Below, in pieces: positions 8,711-17,222 of a DNA stretch of 64,000 nt. The position numbers and the translations under genes are program-made. Position 1 is the stretch's first letter, and each line of letters opens with the position of its first letter. Origin of the DNA: JANJUO01 sp942492935 (lineage in GTDB: Bacteria > Bacteroidota > Ignavibacteria > Kapaibacteriales > UBA2268); assembly GCA_942492935.1 (NCBI GenBank), contig OW818654.1:3286001-3350000 (forward strand), written 5' to 3'. The notes under the pieces are model-generated. The model worked only from the letters and a program-made list of their open reading frames with translations. It searched no databases and was not told where the DNA came from.

Positions 8711-11098
8711 ATGTACAAATTCATTTACGCTGTTGCAATTTTTTGCATTTATAATTCAATTTCCCTATTTTCAACTCCTGAGAAAAAAGATTCTCTAAAT
8801 GTATATCGTTTGGAGGGGATTACGGTTTCTACCAATAGAGCCGAAGAGAGAAAATCGCCTGTAGCTTTTTCAGAAATTTCTCAAAAAGAAATTTCACGTA
8901 TTTATACAGGTAATGATTTACCACAAATGCTTAGCGAATTACCGTCTATAATTTCATATTCAGAAAATGGTAACTCAATCGGATATTCAAATTTGACTAT
9001 GCGAGGTTTCGACCAAAGAAGAATTTCTGTAATGATTAATGGAATTCCACAAAATGACCCGGAAGACCATAATTTCTATTGGATTAATGTTTCTGATATT
9101 GCTTCTACTACCGATAATATTCAAGTTCAACGTGGAGCAGGCTTTTCTTCCTATGGCTCAGCAGCTATTGGTGGTTCAATCAATCTAACTACTACAAATA
9201 TACTTAGAGAAAAAGGCATAAAACTTAGCTACGGAGCAGGTTTTCAGGATTTTGGAGCAAATGATGAAATGGATTTCAATTCTTCAAGAATTTCATTATC
9301 AGCAGGTAGCGGTTTAATTGATAATAAATATGCAGTTTTCGGAAAATTCAGTAGGATTAATTCCAATGGTTACCGCGACCAATCTTTCGCTTATCTAAAT
9401 AGCTGGTATTTTGCAGCATCAAGGATTGACAAGAATTTCACTACTCAAATCAATTTTTATGGTGGTTCACAAGATGATGGATTGGCATATACAGGAGTTC
9501 CCAAATCTTTCATTTCTGATAAGCAAAACCGTTTAAAGAACTATAATTATTGGAGTTATGATTCGACAGGACAAAATGTGAGCTGGACAACTGACAGAAG
9601 AAAGCAAGAAGTAGAATATTTCTCTCAGCCAAGTATAGAACTTCTCAATGATTGGAAAATTTGTGGTCAACTTACTTTCAAATCAGCATTATTTTTCAAA
9701 AAAGGTGAAGGTTATTTCGATTACGATGGCACAGGTTGGACTGATGCAGAGAGCTTTCGTTTGAATGAAAAAAATGGTTATTTAAATTCTCCTGACCCGA
9801 CCAATGCAATTATCAGAGCTTTCGTGAGTAATAATTACGGTGGATGGATTCCAAGATTAATTTGGAATCACGAAGATGGAGTTTTAATTGCAGGTGCAGA
9901 AATTCGTCTTCATAATTCAGAACATTGGGGAAAAATCAATTTTGCTGAAAATCTTCCAGAAAATTACAATCCTGATTTCAAATTCTATTCATATTTTGGT
10001 GGCAGAGAAATATTTTCAGCATTTGCCAGAGAATCTTATAATTTAAATGATGATATAACTTTAAGTGCAGAATTTCAAATAGTTCATCATAATTATAGAA
10101 TTTATGATGAAAAAGACGGATTATTCAACACAAAATATCTTGATATGAATGGCAATGAAATCATAGCCAATGGCGATTTATTCAATATTAATTATGTATT
10201 TTTTAATCCGCGATTTGGCATTAATTACAATCAAACAGACAAAATAAATCATTATTTTTCTGTTGCATATACAAGCAGAGAACCAAGAATGAACAACTTG
10301 TATAGAGCATCAGATGCTTTCTATGGAAAAACACCTCTTTTTGAAGGGAAAATTATAAACGATTCAATTTCATATTACGATTTTACAAAACCACTCGTGA
10401 AGCCCGAAAAAATGATTGATATTGAGATTGGTACAACTTATAAAGATGAAACTAATTTTATAAATGTCAATGCATATTTAATGTTTTACAAAGATGAATT
10501 AGTTAAAAGTGGAAAATTAGATATTTTCGGTGCTCCAGTTGATGGAAACGCACCATCAACAAGTCATATTGGTATTGAATTGCAAGGTAGTAATTACATT
10601 TTGAAAAATGAAATATCAAATCTGAAATTTTCATATAATGCAACTTACAGTATAAATAAAATTAACGAGTTTGATTACGTTACAGGGAATGGTCAGAAAA
10701 TATCATTAAAAGATAATGATATTGCGGGTTTTCCAGAAGTAATTGCTAATTTGAGAATTGCATATCAAATCGAAAATTTCTATATTTCTGCTTTATATAA
10801 ATATGTAGGTGAATTTTATACCGATAATTTTAGTTCTTTAATTCAGACGAATCAGGAGTTAATAAATGATTTGAATGATTCTGGTGAATACTATTTTGAT
10901 AATATTAATCCTGCATATTCAGTGATTAATTTAGATTTATCATATACATTTGTAAATATAATGAATCTTAATCATTTCAAAATTCAAGGACAGATATATA
11001 ATTTAACAAATTCATTATTTAGTGCTGGGGCAATTGGAAAAGAATTTTTTCCTGCTGCAGAAAGGAATTTTTATATTGGATTTGAATTAGGATTGTAG
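8711..11098 (+). CDS. TonB-dependent outer-membrane receptor, probable thiamine uptake
   Basis: A 795-aa outer-membrane receptor. ATG 8711 is preferred over TTG 8696 because GAGG at 8698-8701 sits 9 bases before it and a signal peptide follows (MYKFIYAVAIFCIYNSISLF). The N-terminal plug (about 30-160) shows LEGITVSTNRAEER, LPSIISYSENG, LTMRGFDQRRISVMINGIPQ and IQVQRGAGFSSYGSAAIGGS. The remainder is alternating beta strands of the 22-strand barrel, with a final aromatic residue pattern (YIGFELGL). Substrates of TonB receptors are hard to predict, but the TPP riboswitch directly upstream points to thiamine or a precursor. Such riboswitch-controlled receptors are known in Bacteroidetes. Energy would come from TonB-ExbBD encoded elsewhere. 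No inner-membrane thiamine transporter is adjacent. Confidence 0.92.
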   Translation: MYKFIYAVAIFCIYNSISLFSTPEKKDSLNVYRLEGITVSTNRAEERKSPVAFSEISQKEISRIYTGNDLPQMLSELPSIISYSENGNSIGYSNLTMRGFDQRRISVMINGIPQNDPEDHNFYWINVSDIASTTDNIQVQRGAGFSSYGSAAIGGSINLTTTNILREKGIKLSYGAGFQDFGANDEMDFNSSRISLSAGSGLIDNKYAVFGKFSRINSNGYRDQSFAYLNSWYFAASRIDKNFTTQINFYGGSQDDGLAYTGVPKSFISDKQNRLKNYNYWSYDSTGQNVSWTTDRRKQEVEYFSQPSIELLNDWKICGQLTFKSALFFKKGEGYFDYDGTGWTDAESFRLNEKNGYLNSPDPTNAIIRAFVSNNYGGWIPRLIWNHEDGVLIAGAEIRLHNSEHWGKINFAENLPENYNPDFKFYSYFGGREIFSAFARESYNLNDDITLSAEFQIVHHNYRIYDEKDGLFNTKYLDMNGNEIIANGDLFNINYVFFNPRFGINYNQTDKINHYFSVAYTSREPRMNNLYRASDAFYGKTPLFEGKIINDSISYYDFTKPLVKPEKMIDIEIGTTYKDETNFINVNAYLMFYKDELVKSGKLDIFGAPVDGNAPSTSHIGIELQGSNYILKNEISNLKFSYNATYSINKINEFDYVTGNGQKISLKDNDIAGFPEVIANLRIAYQIENFYISALYKYVGEFYTDNFSSLIQTNQELINDLNDSGEYYFDNINPAYSVINLDLSYTFVNIMNLNHFKIQGQIYNLTNSLFSAGAIGKEFFPAAERNFYIGFELGL

Positions 11099-11491
11099 AT
11101 TAGCAATAGATAAAAGTAGTCCTTATTAAAATTTTTTTAAACTTCTCAGAACCTAATTGAAAAATTCATGTGAAAACAAATACTAACTTTGTTAAAAACC
11201 TTCCGAAGGTTTTAAACCTTCGGAAGGTTTATTACCAAGTTAGATAAGAGTACCTAAATAAAAATTTCACGTGCAAACAACAACTAACTTTGTTAAAAAA
11301 CATCCGATGACTTGAAGTCATCGGATGATTTATGCTAACAGTCAGTTGTTCAAGTATCAATTTATTCATCTTTCAGGTGGCTAAAGCCACCTGTTGTAGA
11401 TACAGTAAGCAACTCGTGGCTTTAGCCACAAGCAATATCATTTCAATATCACTATATCAACAGTTTTCTTAAATAAATTAATTTATAAAAT
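11099..11491. repeat. Intergenic cluster of hairpin repeats
   Basis: Lies between the converging TonB receptor and xseB genes. Two units about 100 bases apart (from 11161 and 11261) share a flank ending ACTAACTTTGTTAAAAA, then carry different hairpins: a perfect 17-bp inverted repeat at 11197-11213/11215-11231 (built on CCTTCCGAAGG) and a 12-bp stem at 11301-11312/11316-11327 (CATCCGATGACT). Then come CAGGTGGCT/AGCCACCTG at 11374-11393 and GTGGCT/AGCCAC at 11416-11429. The segment 11338-11408 resembles 46504-46578. Some of these hairpins could terminate both genes. Confidence 0.8.
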
Positions 11492-11689
11492 TTACAACTT
11501 ATCTTTTGTAATATCAATTACCTTTTGCTCTGCTTTTTCTAAAAAATTGCGACAATCTTCTGCCAATTTAACACCTAATTCAAATTTTACGAGCATTTGT
11601 TCGAGATTTAGTTCACCGCTATCAAGTATTTCAACAATTTCTTCAATTGCTTTTAATTTATCTTCAAAGCTTAAATTGCTTGTTTTCAT
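11492..11689 (-). CDS. xseB: Exodeoxyribonuclease VII small subunit
   Basis: A 65-aa all-helical protein with the XseB signature: LSFEDKLKAIEEIVEILDSG, then ELNLEQMLVKFELGVKLAEDC, then a short coiled tail (FLEKAEQKV). XseB forms a multi-copy complex with XseA to degrade single-stranded DNA to short oligonucleotides in the cytoplasm. The gene starts 3 bases after the xseA stop, so the two are co-translated, which fits the fixed subunit partnership. The length is usual for the family. Confidence 0.95.
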   Translation of the reverse strand: MKTSNLSFEDKLKAIEEIVEILDSGELNLEQMLVKFELGVKLAEDCRNFLEKAEQKVIDITKDKL

Positions 11690-11692
11690 TTT

Positions 11693-12877
11693 TTATTCCT
11701 GAATAATTTTTACTTTAGTTTTATCATTTTTTCTAATTACTTCAAATGTATCATACTTACTAATATTTTCATCTTTTTCTATTATTTTTCCATCTCTTTT
11801 TAGTAATGCAAACCCTTTATCCAAAGGTGAAAATGGATGCAGAGAATTTAAATGTGCTAAAAGTGCTTTCATTTTATCTTTATTTTTTAAGATATAATTG
11901 CCAACAATCTTTTCCTGAGTGCCGGTTAAATAATCAATTTTCTGTTTATAGAGATTTATTCTTTCATTTATTCTGCGTATTGATTTTTTGCCTATAATAT
12001 CATTTATAATTCTTGACTTATTTGCAATTTCATTATTAATAATACTTTTCAGGGTATCAACAGAATTTTCAATAAAATCATTAAGCTCCGCAATAGTAAT
12101 CATCGAAGCTATTTCCGCCGCCGCAGTTGGTGTAGATGCTCTTAAATCAGCCACAAAATCAGCAATAGTAAAATCAGTTTCGTGTCCCACAGCCGAAATA
12201 ATTGGCTTCTTGGAATTAAAGATTGCATCTGCAACAATTTCTGTATTGTAAGCCCACAAGTCTTCCAAGGAGCCACCTCCCCTACCGACAATAATTATAT
12301 CAGCTTTTGTTTTATTCAATTCATCAATTGCATTTGCAATATCTTGCGGAGCTTCATTTCCCTGAACAATAGTAGGTCTGAAATAAATTGTAGCTAATTG
12401 GTATCTACGTTCAAGAGTTTTGAACATATCCTGAACAGCTGCACCTGTAGGAGATGTAGAAATACCTATTGCCTTAGGCAATTTTGGAATTGGTCTTTTT
12501 CTTGCTTCCTCAAAATAACCTTTTGCATTTAATTTTTTCTTTAATTCTTCAAAAGCTTGGTGTAGGTCTCCAATTCCAGATGGTTTCATCCAAATTACAT
12601 CAAGTTGATAACTACCCCTTGGTGGATAAACATCAATACTACCACCAAGCACTACTTTCATACCATCTTTGGGAACAAAATTCAAAGGGCGTGTTCGCCA
12701 CATTGTGCATGAAATTTGTGAATTTTCATCTTTCAAAGTAAAATATCTATGCCCTGATGAGTGTGGTTTAAAATTGGAAATTTCCCCTTGAATAACTACA
12801 AATTCAAAATTTTCATTCAAAATATTTTTTATTAAATATGTAAGCTGACTGACTGAAAATATCTTCTCATTTTCCAT
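11693..12877 (-). CDS. xseA: Exodeoxyribonuclease VII large subunit
   Basis: A 394-aa catalytic subunit. The N-terminal OB-fold (about 1-100) contains VIQGEISNFKPHSSGHRYFTLKDE. The catalytic core has ISTSPTGAAVQDM, IIVGRGGGSLEDLWAYN and SAVGHETDFTIADFVADLRA-type blocks, followed by a coiled region and a short C-terminal segment ending DKGFALLKRDGK, as in the family. It is somewhat shorter than the E. coli enzyme (456 aa), as usual in this phylum. It is followed by xseB with a 3-base gap and preceded by a small Lys/Cys-rich gene that overlaps its start by 11 bases. The role is processing of single-stranded DNA ends in repair. Confidence 0.97.
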   Translation of the reverse strand: MENEKIFSVSQLTYLIKNILNENFEFVVIQGEISNFKPHSSGHRYFTLKDENSQISCTMWRTRPLNFVPKDGMKVVLGGSIDVYPPRGSYQLDVIWMKPSGIGDLHQAFEELKKKLNAKGYFEEARKRPIPKLPKAIGISTSPTGAAVQDMFKTLERRYQLATIYFRPTIVQGNEAPQDIANAIDELNKTKADIIIVGRGGGSLEDLWAYNTEIVADAIFNSKKPIISAVGHETDFTIADFVADLRASTPTAAAEIASMITIAELNDFIENSVDTLKSIINNEIANKSRIINDIIGKKSIRRINERINLYKQKIDYLTGTQEKIVGNYILKNKDKMKALLAHLNSLHPFSPLDKGFALLKRDGKIIEKDENISKYDTFEVIRKNDKTKVKIIQE

Positions 12878-13082
12878 TATGTTTATCCAATAAAATTTGA
12901 TTTCGTTCCAGTTTCTTTTTGTACTTTTTCTTAAATTCTTTTTTAAGTTCTTTCTTCAATTCCATTTTAATTTTCTTTGCTACTTTCATCAATTGTTCAT
13001 CTTTGCACAATTTAACACATTTCCCTTTGCAAAATAAACCTTTGCACGCAAGTTTTTTTAATTTTTCTTTATTTTCATTCAT
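12867..13082 (-). CDS. Small Lys/Cys-rich protein overlapping xseA start
   Basis: A 71-aa frame starting at ATG 13082 and overlapping the first 11 bases of xseA. It is very basic, with long lysine runs in a predicted helix (KKELKKEFKKKYKKKLERN). Near the N-terminus four cysteines are arranged C-x4-C-x3-C-x3-C (ACKGLFCKGKCVKLCKDE), a spacing that could bind a metal. I do not recognise the family. The AT-rich genome makes lysine-rich random frames common, so this may be spurious. The overlap and the Cys cluster are the arguments for a real gene. Confidence 0.45.
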   Translation of the reverse strand: MNENKEKLKKLACKGLFCKGKCVKLCKDEQLMKVAKKIKMELKKELKKEFKKKYKKKLERNQILLDKHNGK

Positions 13083-13121
13083 ATTTTTTATAAATTTAGA
13101 TTTTTTTTAAATGTTGAAATA

Positions 13122-14021
13122 ATGACAAACCAACAAAAAGCTGTTTTATTTGCATATTGCTCTGTATTGCTTTGGTCAACTGTAGCTGTATCATTCAAAT
13201 TATCACTTCAATACTTAGACTATTTTCAATTGTTATTCATTTCAAGTTGGACATCAACATTTTCAATTTTAATAATAACAATTTTTAAAGTTACGCAAAG
13301 AAATCAAAATATAAAAGAAATATTTACAAATAAACGACAAATTCTAAATTCTGCATACCTTGGTTTCTTGAATCCATTTTTATATTATGTGGTATTATTC
13401 AAGGCATATTCATTATTGCCCGCCTCACTTGCTCAGCCGTTAAATTATACTTGGGTGATTGTAATTTCAATATTTTCAATATTATTCTTGAAACAAAAGA
13501 TTAATTACAAACAATTTCTTGCATTAATAATTAGTTTTCTTGGAGTTGTTGTAATTGCAACGAAAGGTAATTTTACTCAACTAAATTCGGATAATCCATT
13601 AGGAATTCTACTTGCTACAGGTAGTTCTTTGATTTGGGGAGCATTTTGGATTTTAAGTATGAAAAGTAGATTGGACAGTCAGATAACATTATTATTTAAC
13701 TTTTTTTTTGGTAGTTTATATATTTCAATTGCATTGATACTATTCTCTGATTTTGATATTAATATATATGGAATTATTCCTGCAATTTATGTTGGTTTAT
13801 TTGAAATGGGAATAACATTCTTATTATGGTTTAAAGCATTAAAATATGCCGAAAATACTGCACTAATAGGTAATATAGTATATCTTTCGCCCTTTTTATC
13901 GTTGATTTTTATCAACTTCATATTGGGCGAAAGTATTCATACTTCAACTTTAATAGGTTTGTTTATGATTATTGTGGGGGCAGTTTATCAAAACTATCTC
14001 AAAACCAAGTCATTTGTTTAA
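13122..14021 (+). CDS. EamA/DMT-family transporter
   Basis: A 299-aa inner-membrane protein with ten hydrophobic segments in two homologous five-helix halves, as in drug/metabolite transporters of the EamA family. The first half opens with AVLFAYCSVLLWSTVAVSFK and includes LPASLAQPLNYTWVIVISIF. The second half opens with LGILLATGSSLIWGAFWIL and includes ALKYAENTALIGNIVYLSPF, both typical. The substrate is unknown; relatives export amino acids or other metabolites. Its 3' end overlaps the convergent small gene at 14010 by 12 bases. Confidence 0.93.
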   Translation: MTNQQKAVLFAYCSVLLWSTVAVSFKLSLQYLDYFQLLFISSWTSTFSILIITIFKVTQRNQNIKEIFTNKRQILNSAYLGFLNPFLYYVVLFKAYSLLPASLAQPLNYTWVIVISIFSILFLKQKINYKQFLALIISFLGVVVIATKGNFTQLNSDNPLGILLATGSSLIWGAFWILSMKSRLDSQITLLFNFFFGSLYISIALILFSDFDINIYGIIPAIYVGLFEMGITFLLWFKALKYAENTALIGNIVYLSPFLSLIFINFILGESIHTSTLIGLFMIIVGAVYQNYLKTKSFV

Positions 14022-14327
14022 TTGCTTAAACTCTTTATCAAGTGTGGTTTCAAGAGTTCCTTTTGCCATTTTTCCGAGAAAATTAAGGTCTATATCTACT
14101 TCAATTTCGTAATTTCTTAAAATTATTGTACCTTTTCCTAATTTTGAAGTAACGTGTAATGTGTCATTTATCCAGTTTGTTGTTTCAAGAAAAGGTTTTA
14201 AAGCTGGATTTGGTAATACATTGGCATTAATAAAATTTTTCATTTCCAATGTAGTATGTTTTGTTTGAAACTTTTTTTGAATCTTAGACATTTTTTTACC
14301 GGTTTTATAATTTAACAAATAATTCAT
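14010..14327 (-). CDS. Small protein, possibly polyhydroxyalkanoate-system-like
   Basis: A protein of up to 105 aa; an internal ATG at 14291 (MSKIQKKFQTK) is an equally possible start. The C-terminal half NDTLHVTSKLGKGTIILRNYEIEVDIDLNFLGKMAKG followed by a terminal helix resembles the small PHA_gran_rgn/polyhydroxyalkanoic-acid-system family, where a beta hairpin leads to a LNFLxxxxxGxIE-type helix. That comparison is from memory and weak. No PHA genes are nearby. It overlaps the convergent EamA gene tail-to-tail by 12 bases. Confidence 0.7.
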   Translation of the reverse strand: MNYLLNYKTGKKMSKIQKKFQTKHTTLEMKNFINANVLPNPALKPFLETTNWINDTLHVTSKLGKGTIILRNYEIEVDIDLNFLGKMAKGTLETTLDKEFKQLNK

Positions 14328-14414
14328 TTCACTATGTCAATAATAAATATTAACTTGCAATTCTATATTTGACAAATAAGAATTTGTTTTATTTTATTGA
14401 TTTGGGAGAAAAAT

Positions 14415-14846
14415 ATGGTTCAGGCAAAAAATGGAGATAAAGTTTCCGTCCATTACATTGGCAGTTTAAATGACGGGACTGAATTTGATAATTCTTATGA
14501 TGGTGAAACTTTGGATTTTACTATTGGAGAGAATATGTTATTGCCAGATTTTGAAAATAGTGTTGTTGGTATGACTGTTGGAGAAAAAAAATCCATTAAA
14601 GTATTAGCAGAAAATGCTTATGGTGAATACGATGATACTTTGGTATTTGGAATTAAAAAAGAAAATTTAGCAGATGTTGCAGAATTGCAAATAGGCGATG
14701 AATTACAAATGTTATCTGAAGAAGAAGGTGAAACCATTGATTTGGTTGTTGTTGAAATTGAAGATGATGTTGTAACTGTTGATGCAAATCACGAACTTGC
14801 AGGTGAAGATTTAAATTTTGAAATTGAATTAGTAAAAATAAATTAG
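14415..14846 (+). CDS. SlyD-type FKBP peptidyl-prolyl isomerase
   Basis: A 143-aa cytoplasmic prolyl isomerase/chaperone. ATG 14415 is preferred to an upstream TTG because GGGAG (14404-14408) lies 6 bases before it. The FKBP part shows GDKVSVHYIGSLNDGTEFDN, then LPDFENSVVGMTVGEKKSI. The insert-in-flap domain sits between YGEYDDTLVF and the second VVEIEDDVVTVDANHELAG block, which is diagnostic of the SlyD branch (NHPLAG in E. coli). It lacks the histidine-rich metal-binding tail of E. coli SlyD. A clear terminator follows at 14873. Confidence 0.93.
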   Translation: MVQAKNGDKVSVHYIGSLNDGTEFDNSYDGETLDFTIGENMLLPDFENSVVGMTVGEKKSIKVLAENAYGEYDDTLVFGIKKENLADVAELQIGDELQMLSEEEGETIDLVVVEIEDDVVTVDANHELAGEDLNFEIELVKIN

Positions 14847-14872
14847 CAAATTATACTTCGCATAAGATTTTC

Positions 14873-14905
14873 AAAGCCAAAATAGTATTTGTTTTGGCTT
14901 TTTTC
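14873..14905 (+). terminator. Rho-independent terminator after the FKBP gene
   Basis: AAAGCCAAAA (14873-14882) pairs with TTTTGGCTTT (14892-14901) over a 9-base loop and is followed by a T-run. Confidence 0.9.
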
Positions 14906-15047
14906 GACCTTGTTCTATGAAAATTGAAAGAAATTGAAAAAAATATGGTTTTTTTACAAAAAAATTAAAAAAAATATTTTTTTTCTTGGTTGGTATCAAA
15001 AAATTTCGTAATTTTGAATTCTGTTATTTGATGACGTAAGAAAAAAA

Positions 15048-15125
15048 GGGGACATAGCTCAGTTGGTCTAGAGCATCTGCCTTACAAGCAGAGGGTCGGG
15101 GGTTCGACTCCCTCTGTCCCCACCA
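15048..15125 (+). tRNA. tRNA-Val (UAC), CCA encoded
   Basis: Acceptor GGGGACA pairs with TGTCCCC. The D arm contains AGCTCAGTTGG, the anticodon loop CTTACAA gives anticodon TAC, and the T arm carries GGTTCGACTCC. The 3' CCA (15123-15125) is present in the DNA, unlike the neighbouring tRNA-Leu. Confidence 0.97.
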
Positions 15126-15173
15126 ATTAAAGATTCATTAATAGTTATTTTACTGTTAATGAATTTTTATTTT

Positions 15174-15258
15174 GCAGAAGTGGCGGAACTGGCAGACGCG
15201 CTGGACTCAAAATCCAGTGGGCTCAACACCCGTGCGGGTTCGACTCCCGCCTTCTGTA
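15174..15258 (+). tRNA. tRNA-Leu (CAA)
   Basis: Class II tRNA with acceptor GCAGAAG/CTTCTGT, D-loop ACTGGCAGACGC, anticodon stem CTGGA/TCCAG with loop CTCAAAA (anticodon CAA), a long variable arm, and T loop GGTTCGACTCC. CCA is not encoded (ACTAAA follows). It lies 48 bases after tRNA-Val and is probably co-transcribed with it. Confidence 0.96.
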
Positions 15259-15271
15259 CTAAAACTAAATG

Positions 15272-15307
15272 AAAGTGCTTTGTAATTATACTACTTAGCA
15301 CTTTTTT
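15272..15307 (+). terminator. Terminator after the tRNA pair
   Basis: AAAGTGCT (15272-15279) pairs with AGCACTTT (15297-15304), followed by T residues. It sits just after tRNA-Leu. Confidence 0.8.
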
Positions 15308-15472
15308 ATTTATGGTATATTCTTTTTCTAAGTACTTTAAAAAAAAAGTAGTTTTACACTTCCTAAACAGTTTTAGTTCTATCCCAAAAGAATGATTACA
15401 TATTTTAAAATTTCAATACAATAAAAATTATATTTAGGCATCATTAAATTATTTTATTAACTGGTAATTATT

Positions 15473-16801
15473 ATGAAGCTCAAATATATTCTATTGTATA
15501 TTGGTTTGGCATTAGTTTTCATGTCTTGCTCTGATGATAATGCAAGCAATCCAAACAATTCTGGTGAATACAAAATTGCAATTCTTACAGATATTCATGT
15601 GTATGAATCATCTCTTGGAGTAACAGGAACTGCTTTTGAAACAGCGGTTGGAAGAGATAGAAAAATGATAGCAGAAAGTAATGCAATTTTTGAATCTGCT
15701 TTGAACTCAATTAAAAAATCTGAACAGGAAATGCTCTTCATTACTGGAGATTTAACTAAGGACGGCGAGAAATTAAGCCATTTAAAAGTTGCCGAAATGC
15801 TTAAAGAATTTGAGAAAACTGGAAAGAAAGTCTATGTGATTCCCGGTAATCATGACATTAATAATTTTCTTGCTTCTGGCTATTCTGGTGAAAACAAAAT
15901 TCCAACAGAAAAAGTAACTGCTGAGGAATTCCGTACAATATATGCGGATTTTGGATATAATGAAGCCATTGCAAGCGACCCAAATTCACTTACCTATATT
16001 TGTGAACCTCAAGATGGGCTTTGGGTAGTGGGTATTGATGCTTGTAAATATCAGGAAAACACAGAAACCAGAACTTTGGTTGGTGGTAGAATAACAAGTG
16101 AATCTTTAAATTGGATTACCCAAAAAGTTAAAGAAGGCAAATCGAAAGGTAAAAAGATTGTTATATTAATGCATCATGGTTTACTTGAACATTTTCCTGG
16201 TATGAAAGCTGTATTTGCAGATTTTATTATTGATGATTATGAATTAATTCGTTCTAAATTTATAGAGAGTGGTGTGAATTTGGTTTTTACTGGGCATCAT
16301 CATGCTCAAGATATTGCAGTTTATTCAGATGGCAAGAATACAATTTTTGATTGCCAAACTGGTGCTTCATTGTCTTATCCTTGCTCCTATAGATATGTAA
16401 ATATTTCACAAAATGACATTGTTAATATTCAGTCTTATCGGGTACTTTCAGCAAATTATGATACTAAAGGAAAAGATTTTCAAGAGTATGCTTATTTGTT
16501 TTTGAAAGAAGGTGTTCCTGAAATTGCTAACTATTATATAACTCAATATCTTGGTCTGACTCAAGAGCAATCTCAAGTTTTAGAGCCCATTGTTGCTCAA
16601 ACTTTAATTGATTATTACATTGGTGATGAAGGGAGCAGAAAACCAGCAAATTTAACAACCGATATGGCAATATTGAAATCTACATTAGGTGAACCTCTTG
16701 GTACAGTTTTAGCTGGAATTCTTGAAGGAATTTATCTTGATGATACTCCAGATAATAATGTAGTTCTCAATTTAAAAACCGGTTCTATACTGAAAAAGTA
16801 A
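15473..16801 (+). CDS. Calcineurin-like metallophosphoesterase lipoprotein
   Basis: A 442-aa lipoprotein: signal sequence MKLKYILLYIGLALVFMSC with the lipobox cysteine at 19, then an Asp/Asn-rich linker. The phosphoesterase motifs occur in order: ILTDIHVYE (DxH), FITGDLTKDG (GD), VIPGNHDINN (GNHD), ILMHHGLLEH (H) and VFTGHHHAQD (GHHH), so a two-metal centre is complete. Residues about 340-442 form a helical C-terminal extension. It is probably anchored in the periplasm or at the surface and hydrolyses phosphomono- or diesters; the substrate is unknown. It stands alone, with repeats downstream. Confidence 0.92.
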   Translation: MKLKYILLYIGLALVFMSCSDDNASNPNNSGEYKIAILTDIHVYESSLGVTGTAFETAVGRDRKMIAESNAIFESALNSIKKSEQEMLFITGDLTKDGEKLSHLKVAEMLKEFEKTGKKVYVIPGNHDINNFLASGYSGENKIPTEKVTAEEFRTIYADFGYNEAIASDPNSLTYICEPQDGLWVVGIDACKYQENTETRTLVGGRITSESLNWITQKVKEGKSKGKKIVILMHHGLLEHFPGMKAVFADFIIDDYELIRSKFIESGVNLVFTGHHHAQDIAVYSDGKNTIFDCQTGASLSYPCSYRYVNISQNDIVNIQSYRVLSANYDTKGKDFQEYAYLFLKEGVPEIANYYITQYLGLTQEQSQVLEPIVAQTLIDYYIGDEGSRKPANLTTDMAILKSTLGEPLGTVLAGILEGIYLDDTPDNNVVLNLKTGSILKK

Positions 16802-17222
16802 GGTGTATTTTTTTTAGCATTATTTAACATTGCATAATTCTTTTCAGGTTCGATTTTCATTATTATTTTAATAAAAAACATCTATATATTGAACATTTTA
16901 AAAATAATCATAAAATGATATTCTTTGAAAATCCCGATAGAGATTACATGTTTGTAAACCCCACACTTCGCCACTTCGACAGGCTCAGTGCAACGCCTAA
17001 CCTCCCCAAAGGGAAGGAACTAACTTAAGTCCAGCAATCCTATCGGAATTGAATAGTTAAAATACGCATTCAACACCTACGGTGTTGCGGGTGATGATTG
17101 GAGATTATTCTGTTACAAATATTAATTTCATGAGGGAATTTCAAGGAATTTTTTAAGATAGTATATATAATATCATTGAATGTAACTTAGTTTTAGATAA
17201 CCTCTATTTGAGTTGTAAAAAT
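16802..17222. repeat. Intergenic repeats between converging genes
   Basis: About 420 bases between two converging lipoprotein genes. The stretch 16934-17030 carries a mosaic of repeat words (ATGTTTGTAAACCCCAC, CGCCACTTCGACAGGCTCAG, CCTCCCCAAAGGGAAGGAAC) also seen in altered form at 37689 and 50029. It is followed by the 64-bp repeat at 17035-17098. Confidence 0.7.
17035..17098 (+). repeat. 64-bp interspersed repeat, copy A
   Basis: Begins CAATCCTATCGGAATTGAAT and contains the palindrome CAACACCTACGGTGTTG. The reverse complement matches 25617-25680 with a single mismatch, so the two copies are an inverted pair about 8.5 kb apart. Confidence 0.92.
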
